In this document: positions 43,757-49,111 of the stretch, piece by piece
Layout of the letters: the number at the start of each line of letters is the position of its first letter
Numbering within the stretch: the first letter of the stretch is position 1
The notes under the pieces: model-generated
Told to the model about the DNA's origin: nothing
The model's database searches: none
The model's input: only the letters and a program-made list of their open reading frames with translations
From: Anaerolineales bacterium
Lineage (GTDB): Bacteria > Chloroflexota > Anaerolineae > Anaerolineales > UBA6663
Assembly: GCA_020845955.1 (NCBI GenBank)
Contig: JADLEU010000162.1
Location: 1 to 51,792 of the forward strand
Reading direction: 5' to 3'
DNA: 51,792 nucleotides
Translations under genes and position numbers: made by a program

Positions 43757-45432
43757 TACTCGGCCAGCGCATAGATGCGGTACCCCGAGTTTTCGTACAC
43801 CAGCGGCAGGGCATAGTCGTGAGGCTGCTCGACGACCAGGTAGTCGGCGCCAAAGGTTTCACCCAGCCGGGCAAAGTCGCCCGCCGACAGACTATAAAAC
43901 GCGGCTGCGGTGAGCCGTTTGTTCTCGAAAAAGTCGCCTCGGAACTGCCCGAGCGCGCCCGGCGCCAGCGCCTCGAACCGCGGCTGCCAATAGGGCAGAT
44001 AGTCTGGCGCAAAGGCCGCCTCCAGCAGCTCGGACAGCGTAGCCACGGTCGAGCGCTCGGAAAAGACACGCCAGTCCGACTGATACAGCCACCAGATGTG
44101 CGGCGGCGTAATGAAGCGGGCCTCCAGCGGCGTGTGATCGCGCGCCCAGACTTGGGCGTCTTCCCAGGCCGTGTCCGGTCCGTACAGGTGCAATCCAGGT
44201 GACCACACCTGGTAGGCAGCAGCGATGACGATGGTGCCCGCGACGGACAGCAGCAGCGTGATCCAGGCCGCTGCCTGGCGCCAGGCCGGGCTGCGCACCA
44301 GCCGCTGCAGCGCCCAGACCAACAGGGGCACAACGGGCAGCGCCGAGAACACCAGCGCGCCGGCCAGGACGGCCAGATCAGCCCGTGACTGCGCCCGGCG
44401 GCGGTATTGCTCTGTGACGTACCAGGCGAAGTACAACAGCCCGAAAATCAGGACAAACAGCCCGGCACGGATGATCTGCGACTGGATGACGATGGTGATC
44501 GGCAGCCATTGGGCCGTCACCACCTGGACGGCCAGGATGATCAGCCCCGCGACGACAAAGATCGTTACGGTCTGGTCGCGCGGCGTCGCCCGCCTAGCCC
44601 GGCGCGCCACAGCAAAGAGCGCCAGAGCCGCCAGCCCGCTGACGGAGATCAACAGGATGTGCGGATAGGGGGGAAACAGGTAGAACAGGTTATATAGTGT
44701 GCCACGCGCGATGATGGCGAACCACTCGGGCCGCACGCTGAAGTCTACCGGCGAGCCAGCGAGCTTCCAGATCAGCACCGGCGCGGCGGCGATCACGAAC
44801 AGCAGCAAGCTCAGCGCCAGGCTGCGCCACCCGATCTGGCGCAACTGGACTACGGCCGCCAACAGGAACATGGCCAGCACGAACTGGGCCGAAATGACGT
44901 GCAGGTTGTACATCACGCCCAGCAGGGCAAACGCCCCCACCCAACGCCGCCGGAGAAACAGGTCGATGGCCACAAGCAGCCAGGGCAGCACGAAGGTGCG
45001 GTTGAGCAGGCTGAACTCGATCACGGGAAAGCCCGCAAAGCCAATGTGGGGCCAGACGAACACCACCACGGTCAGGAGCGCTGCCAGCGGGCTCTCGAAC
45101 AGGGTCAGGCTCAGCGCCCAGAGCGCCCAGAAGGTGCCGTAGGTGGCGGCCAGATGGACGCCGAAGAGCGCGATCTCGAGCACGCCCGCCCGGTAGAACG
45201 GTTGAAAGAAGAACCAGAAGTAGGAGTAGTGCTGCGTGCGCAGCTCTAGAAATGGGTCGTTGGGGAAGAGCTCTGGCTGAGCGTATTTCTTCAGGAAAGG
45301 GATGTGGATTGTCTGATCGAAGGTGCCAAAGTGATAGCCGACAAGGACGACGGTTGCGAGGGTGGCCACGAGAAAGAGCGCGTGCCGCTGCCAGGGGGTG
45401 CTCGCGATGCGGTTGGCAAACGCTTCTAGCAT
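43753..45432 (-). CDS. Polytopic membrane protein of unknown function, 559 residues
   Basis: It has about eleven hydrophobic segments, an early extracytoplasmic loop with FGTFDQTIHIPFLKKYAQPE and FPNDPFLELRTQHYSYFW, and a C-terminal soluble domain ending GADYLVVEQPHDYALPLVYE and NSGYRIYALAEY. The layout resembles GT-C fold proteins and is reminiscent of the short membrane proteins at 2850-4406 and 6396-7973, whose C-termini also end in a -YVFFGP-/-YSIYA-type strand pair. I do not recognise a named family with certainty (a DUF6798-like protein is possible). GAGGAG lies 5 nt before the ATG, and a promoter is found at 45484-45511. Confidence 0.7.
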   Translation of the reverse strand: MLEAFANRIASTPWQRHALFLVATLATVVLVGYHFGTFDQTIHIPFLKKYAQPELFPNDPFLELRTQHYSYFWFFFQPFYRAGVLEIALFGVHLAATYGTFWALWALSLTLFESPLAALLTVVVFVWPHIGFAGFPVIEFSLLNRTFVLPWLLVAIDLFLRRRWVGAFALLGVMYNLHVISAQFVLAMFLLAAVVQLRQIGWRSLALSLLLFVIAAAPVLIWKLAGSPVDFSVRPEWFAIIARGTLYNLFYLFPPYPHILLISVSGLAALALFAVARRARRATPRDQTVTIFVVAGLIILAVQVVTAQWLPITIVIQSQIIRAGLFVLIFGLLYFAWYVTEQYRRRAQSRADLAVLAGALVFSALPVVPLLVWALQRLVRSPAWRQAAAWITLLLSVAGTIVIAAAYQVWSPGLHLYGPDTAWEDAQVWARDHTPLEARFITPPHIWWLYQSDWRVFSERSTVATLSELLEAAFAPDYLPYWQPRFEALAPGALGQFRGDFFENKRLTAAAFYSLSAGDFARLGETFGADYLVVEQPHDYALPLVYENSGYRIYALAEY

Positions 45433-45483
45433 TGACGCTCCTCAAGCCCGCGCCGGGACGCCGCGCGAGCGCCAAACCTGCGC

Positions 45484-45511
45484 ATTGTAACTGCTCCGGC
45501 TCAGCCTGCAA
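45484..45511 (-). promoter_or_regulatory. Promoter of the 559-residue membrane protein gene
   Basis: Minus strand TTGCAG, a 16-nt spacer and TACAAT, followed by a leader of about 45 nt. It is back-to-back with the nrtR-like promoter. Confidence 0.6.
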
Positions 45512-45545
45512 GACGGGTTGCCGCTGAAACCGGCGCCCGAGCCAA

Positions 45546-45573
45546 TTGACTTTCCTGGCATCCTCCCTATACT
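45546..45573 (+). promoter_or_regulatory. Promoter of the nrtR-like/nicotinamidase-like operon
   Basis: TTGACT, a 16-nt spacer and TATACT. Transcription should begin near 45580, directly before the inverted repeat at 45583-45597. Confidence 0.65.
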
Positions 45574-45582
45574 CGCGACTTC

Positions 45583-45597
45583 GTGTAGCGTTGACAC
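45583..45597. promoter_or_regulatory. Candidate NrtR operator
   Basis: GTGTAGCGTTGACAC has GTGT/ACAC arms around a 7-nt centre and lies at the predicted transcription start. Known NrtR sites are inverted repeats with GTGTC/GACAC-like arms, so the position and shape suit autoregulation. Confidence 0.5.
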
Positions 45598-45613
45598 CAA
45601 CCGGAGTGGAACG

Positions 45614-46354
45614 ATGAGTGAAGCGGAGTTGCCCGCCCTGGCGGACCGGCTGGCAGTGAGCGTAGATCTGGCTGTATTCAGCGTCCGCGCCCACGACCTG
45701 CAGGTGCTGCTCGCCCGCCGCGGGGCCGCGCCGTTCCGCGGCCGCTGGGCCCTGCCGGGTGGTTTTGTGCGGCCGCCCGAAACGCTCGATGACGCGGCCC
45801 GGCGCAGGCTCCCCGAAGTAACGGATGTCCCAGGCGCTTATCTGGAGCAGCTTTATACTTTCGGCGCGCCGCGCCGCGATCCGCGCGGCCGCGTGATCAG
45901 TGTTGCTTACTTCGCCCTGCTGGCCGGCGCGGCCCCGCCGCGCGGCACCGAGGACGCCGAAGTGCGCTGGCACTCAGTGAATAACCTGCCCGAGCTGGCC
46001 TTCGACCATGCCGAAATCCTGCGTTACGCGCTGCGCCGGCTGCGCTATAAGCTCGAATACACGGCGGTGGGTTTCGAGCTGTTGCCAAACGAGTTTACGC
46101 TGACCGAGCTGCAGACCGCCTACGAGATCGTCCTGGGCGAGAAGCTCGACAAGCGTAATTTCCGTCGCCGGATTCTGGAAGCCGACATCTTAGCTGAGAC
46201 CCCACGCTACCGCGAGAGCGAGGGCCAGGGCCGCCCGGCGCGGCTTTATCGCTATAAGCGCAACGCCGTTATGGAGGTCAAAGCGCGCCGCCTATTTCCG
46301 TGGGGGGTGAAGGAGGCATCTGATGAACGCCAACGACATGATTCGCCAGAGTGA
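45614..46354 (+). CDS. nrtR: NrtR-like regulator: degenerate Nudix domain plus winged helix
   Basis: A 246-residue protein. The Nudix fold (about 15-145) keeps WALPGGFVRPPETLDDAARR, but the catalytic R-E-x-x-E-E core is RRLPEVTDV, so hydrolase activity is probably lost. The C-terminal winged helix reads LPNEFTLTELQTAYEIVLGE and KLDKRNFRRRILEADILAET, typical of NrtR repressors of NAD metabolism that sense ADP-ribose through a Nudix domain. It overlaps the next gene, a nicotinamidase-like hydrolase, by 32 nt, and a palindrome lies at its own promoter. Together these make NrtR the most likely call over an active Nudix hydrolase. Confidence 0.84.
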   Translation: MSEAELPALADRLAVSVDLAVFSVRAHDLQVLLARRGAAPFRGRWALPGGFVRPPETLDDAARRRLPEVTDVPGAYLEQLYTFGAPRRDPRGRVISVAYFALLAGAAPPRGTEDAEVRWHSVNNLPELAFDHAEILRYALRRLRYKLEYTAVGFELLPNEFTLTELQTAYEIVLGEKLDKRNFRRRILEADILAETPRYRESEGQGRPARLYRYKRNAVMEVKARRLFPWGVKEASDERQRHDSPE

Positions 46355-47033
46355 GCCTTTCCTGCGCTATGTCGCCGAGTGGGAAGACAAACTCCCCGTG
46401 CTGTCGCTCGCCGAGCTCTGCGCCGAGCCTGGCCGCGTGGCCATTGTCTCAGTCGACGTCATCAACGGGTTCTGCATTTCCGGCCCGCTTGCGTCGCCCC
46501 GCATCCAGGGCATCATCGCACCGGTTGTTGACGTTTTCCAGCGCGCGCACGCGGCCGGCGTGCGCCGGCTGGTGCTGATTCAGGATACGCATGAGCCTGA
46601 CGCGGTCGAGTTCGGGCAATTCCCGCACCATGCCGTGCGCGGCACGCCCGAGGCCGAGGCGGTGCCGGAGATCCAGGCTTTGCCCTTCTACCGGGCTATG
46701 ACCACCATCACCAAGAACTCAATCCATCCAGCGCAAAACACCCGCTTCGGCGAGTGGCTGCAGACCCACCCCGAGGTCGAAACCTTCATCTGCGTGGGCG
46801 ACTGCACCGATCTGTGCACCTATCAGCTGGCGATGCATCTGCGCCTGCGCGCCAATGCCCATCAGCTGCGCCAGCGCATCATCGTGCCGGCCAACTGCGC
46901 CCAGACGTTTGACCTGCCGGTGCCGGCCGCCCAGCAGTTGGGCGCCGTGCCGCACGCCGGAGATTTGCTGCACTTGATCTTCTTGTATAGCTTGAAGCTG
47001 AACGGCGTGGAGGTGGTGCGTGCCTTAGAATAG
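46323..47033 (+). CDS. Cysteine hydrolase of the isochorismatase/nicotinamidase family
   Basis: A 236-residue enzyme with the Asp-Lys-Cys triad of the family: Asp45 in VSVDVINGF, Lys131 in TKNSIHPAQNT, Cys165 in GDCTDLCTYQLAMHLRLRAN. Coupling to an NrtR-type regulator of NAD metabolism makes nicotinamidase (nicotinamide to nicotinate) the likely activity, although the sequence is not a close PncA. AAGGAGG six bases before the ATG is one of the strongest ribosome-binding sites here and fixes the start inside the end of nrtR. A GC hairpin follows the stop. Confidence 0.8.
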   Translation: MNANDMIRQSEPFLRYVAEWEDKLPVLSLAELCAEPGRVAIVSVDVINGFCISGPLASPRIQGIIAPVVDVFQRAHAAGVRRLVLIQDTHEPDAVEFGQFPHHAVRGTPEAEAVPEIQALPFYRAMTTITKNSIHPAQNTRFGEWLQTHPEVETFICVGDCTDLCTYQLAMHLRLRANAHQLRQRIIVPANCAQTFDLPVPAAQQLGAVPHAGDLLHLIFLYSLKLNGVEVVRALE

Positions 47034-47050
47034 CGGCCAGGCGTCTCTAA

Positions 47051-47083
47051 GGCGCCGCCCCGGCCCAGCCAGGGGCGGGCGCC
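47051..47083. terminator. GC-rich hairpin between convergent genes
   Basis: GGCGCCGCCCC at 47051-47061 pairs with GGGGCGGGCGCC at 47072-47083 with one small bulge. There is no T-run. It lies between the stops of the nicotinamidase-like and SCP2 genes. Confidence 0.4.
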
Positions 47084-47097
47084 GGCAGGTCAAACGG

Positions 47098-47430
47098 TCA
47101 CTTGAACGAGAACAGATTCTGCATCTTCATGACCAAGGGCAAATCACCGCGCACCTTAATCCGACCCTGCATGAAGGCGTGCATTGGGTGGAGTTCGCCG
47201 TTGATCATGGCCACATAATCCTGGGCGGCGGCGCTAAACGTCACACTGGGGTTTGGCGCCACGCCCGGGTTGACCGTTAACTGCCGGTCGGCAATGACCG
47301 CATTCCACTGCCCGCCCCCATGGCCGCTCAAGTCAAACTGGATCGTGGCCCGCAGATCGCCGGCCTGCTCAGGCAAGAAGCGGCCGGGCATGGCGTCGAA
47401 GACTTCTTGTGGTGAACTGACTCGTGCCAT
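47098..47430 (-). CDS. SCP2 sterol-carrier-domain protein
   Basis: A 110-residue single-domain protein of the SCP2 family: MARVSSPQEVFDAMPGRFLP, ATIQFDLSGHGGGQWNAVIA, VTFSAAAQDYVAMINGELHP, MHAFMQGRIKVRGDLPLVMK. The domain binds hydrophobic ligands such as fatty acids; free-standing bacterial copies have no fixed role. The ATG at 47430 is the natural start. It is a single gene, convergent with the nicotinamidase-like gene, with no partner on its strand. Confidence 0.87.
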   Translation of the reverse strand: MARVSSPQEVFDAMPGRFLPEQAGDLRATIQFDLSGHGGGQWNAVIADRQLTVNPGVAPNPSVTFSAAAQDYVAMINGELHPMHAFMQGRIKVRGDLPLVMKMQNLFSFK

Positions 47431-47546
47431 TCTCGATCTCCCAAGTTCGCGCAATCGATTCTAGCGGGGGAGCCTGAGGCTGTCAAAGCTCGCTCATGGC
47501 GATTTCGACCGGCAGCCGGCATCGGCCAGAAGGCGTCTAGCCTACG

Positions 47547-47913
47547 GCTGACCTGATCGTCGTCAACGCCCGAGTCTTTACCGCCGAACCCGGCTCCAAT
47601 GCGCCGTCGGCCGAAGCGCTGGCCGTGCGCGGCCGGCAGTTGGCCTGCCTCAGCACTGCGGCCGCAGCGGCGGCCTGGCCAGCGGCAAGTTGGGTGGGCC
47701 CGCCGATTACCGGGCGCTGAGCTTCGCCTGGCAGGCGCTGCGCGGCGCGTGTATACCGAGTTCCAGGAGCATATCAAAGGCCAGCTGCGGCCCGGCTACC
47801 TGGCCGACTTTGTGCTCCTCTCGGCAGACGTTTTCAGCCTGCCGCCCGAGGCCCTTCTGGAGGTCAGACCGCTGCTGACCATCTGTGACGGCGAAATCGT
47901 CTTTGAAGCCTGA
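47547..47913 (+). pseudogene. Remnant of a YtcJ-like amidohydrolase with the catalytic core deleted
   Basis: The first part reads ADLIVVNARVFTAEPGS and AEALAVRGRQLACLS, the usual N-terminus of YtcJ-type metal-dependent amidohydrolases. After a stop and a frame change, the end reads YTEFQEHIKGQLRPGYLADF, VLLSADVFSLPPEAL and VRPLLTICDGEIVFEA, the usual C-terminus. About 400 residues that should lie between, with all metal ligands, are missing. The two ends are in different frames, so this is a decayed deletion product and not a short enzyme. Confidence 0.82.
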
Positions 47914-47922
47914 CCCTTATGG

Positions 47923-47928
47923 TATAAT
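47923..47928 (+). promoter_or_regulatory. -10 box of the valS T-box transcript
   Basis: TATAAT with CTTTGA or TTTGAA 15-16 nt upstream. Transcription should start near 47935, just before the T-box leader. Confidence 0.6.
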
Positions 47929-47935
47929 CCTGCTA

Positions 47936-48211
47936 CTTAAATACTGGCCTTGATCGAGAGGAGTAGGCGGCCCGGCACTGATAGAGACGGCGGGCCACCG
48001 GCTGGAAGCCCCCCCAGACTGCCGCCGCCGAAGGTCGCTCGTGAGCTCGCCGTGCAACAGCCCGCCCAAGTTGGACGCGGACTCAGTAAAACGGCGCGGG
48101 TGCGCCCGATAGCGCGCGCAGAGTGTCCCGCCCGCGGGTGGGAAACTGAGGTGGTACCACGGAAGCGGCCGGCGCCCTTTCGCCCTCAACGGCGAAAGGG
48201 CGGTTGTGTTT
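47936..48211 (+). promoter_or_regulatory. T-box riboswitch, valine specifier
   Basis: The conserved T-box sequence AGGTGGTACCACGG lies at 48149-48162; its bulge TGGT would pair with the ACCA end of an uncharged tRNA whose discriminator is A, as in tRNA-Val. Upstream, a Stem I candidate has GAGGAGTAG at its 5' side and GGCGG/CCGCC pairing. On its 3' side is GAAGGTCGC, in which GTC at 48034-48036 is a valine codon in the specifier position. A terminator follows at 48174-48201. Uncharged tRNA-Val is expected to favour the antiterminator and allow transcription of valS about 0.9 kb downstream. The fold of Stem I was judged by eye. Confidence 0.88.
48174..48211 (+). terminator. T-box terminator
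   Basis: GCCCTTTCGCC (48174-48184) and GGCGAAAGGGC (48191-48201) form a perfect 11-bp stem over a 6-nt loop, followed by GGTTGTGTTT. It overlaps the region expected to compete with the antiterminator. Confidence 0.85.
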
Positions 48212-48231
48212 AAGGGCGCTCGGAGAGGCAT

Positions 48232-48384
48232 ATGTCACCGTTGCAAGCACTGCCGGGACTTGCCCATATCCTGGCCACTGACTCCGGCAAGGGCGGCGTG
48301 GGTAAGGCAACCGTCACGGTCAACCGCTTCGAGCCATCGGCCAGCCCACGAGGTCCGGCAACGACAACGGATGGAGGTCAATAA
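48232..48384 (+). pseudogene. 50-codon fragment resembling the start of an Mrp/ApbC ATPase
   Basis: The reading GLAHILATDSGKGGVGKATV resembles the deviant Walker A region of Mrp/NBP35 Fe-S carrier ATPases (…SGKGGVGKST…), but the Ser/Thr after Lys is Ala. After TVNRF the sequence loses similarity, and a TAA follows 20 codons later. GGAGAGG precedes the ATG. It is probably the remains of an mrp gene that once followed the T-box, or debris inserted there. The lipoprotein ATG starts 3 nt after its stop, so it might still serve as a translated leader. Confidence 0.6.
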
Positions 48385-48387
48385 CGC

Positions 48388-49098
48388 ATGCCGTCTCTTC
48401 CACTGCCTACAGCCCGCCGCTCGGCCTGGTTCGCAGGGGCCGCACTCGCGGCCCTGGCGCTGCTTGCTGTCGCTTGCGACCGGTCCACACCACTTACGGC
48501 GCTGCCCGGCCAGTCCCCGGCGGCCGTAGGAGAGACTGAGCCGGCATCGACCGCTCCGCCGGACCCGACGGGCGCGCCGTCGGCCAATGCCGGCTCTGCC
48601 GTGGGCAACTGGGCGGTCGAGATCGTACAGGGCGGCGCCGCCCTGCCCGAAGTCAACGCTGCGGTCGGATTGGCGCGCGCGCCGTTTACGCTGCGCGTCC
48701 ACATGCCGGCGCCTGCGCCGCTGAAGCTCAACGTCTTCAACACCGACCAGAACTTTCAGGCGCTGCAGCCCGGGTTCAGGTTTACTGACGACTGCCTGTT
48801 GGCCCTGTGCACCGGCATGGACGTGGCCGAGGAGCGGCTCAACCCTGGAGCCGAGGTGTTCGTGGACGTCGAGTTGACTCACTACCTGTATTACCAGGCG
48901 CACGACGATCACCGCTGGAGCCGGGTTGACCTGGCGGGCGGTGATGCGGTGCTGGAGCGCGATGTGGCCGTCTTGAGCGGGATCCCCGTCGAACAGACGA
49001 CTGATCCCGCACTCTACTTGTTGTTCTACCTGGACCAGGGCAGCCCGCAGCAGATCGACCCTGGCGAGCTGAAAAAGCTCGTGCTGCTATTCGAGTGA
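48388..49098 (+). CDS. Secreted lipoprotein of unknown function in the valS operon
   Basis: A 236-residue protein with a type II signal peptide: basic N-terminus, hydrophobic segment AGAALAALALLAVAC (lipobox LAVA-C, Cys at about 30), then a Pro/Ser/Thr-rich linker. The mature part shows a beta-rich domain (FTLRVHMPAPAPLKLNVFNT, DVELTHYLYYQAHDDHRWSR) with a likely disulfide in DDCLLALCTG. No family is recognised. It stands between the T-box and valS, 13 nt before valS, so it should be induced with the synthetase; why is unclear. Confidence 0.75.
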   Translation: MPSLPLPTARRSAWFAGAALAALALLAVACDRSTPLTALPGQSPAAVGETEPASTAPPDPTGAPSANAGSAVGNWAVEIVQGGAALPEVNAAVGLARAPFTLRVHMPAPAPLKLNVFNTDQNFQALQPGFRFTDDCLLALCTGMDVAEERLNPGAEVFVDVELTHYLYYQAHDDHRWSRVDLAGGDAVLERDVAVLSGIPVEQTTDPALYLLFYLDQGSPQQIDPGELKKLVLLFE

Positions 49099-49111
49099 GG
49101 ACTCGGCCACC

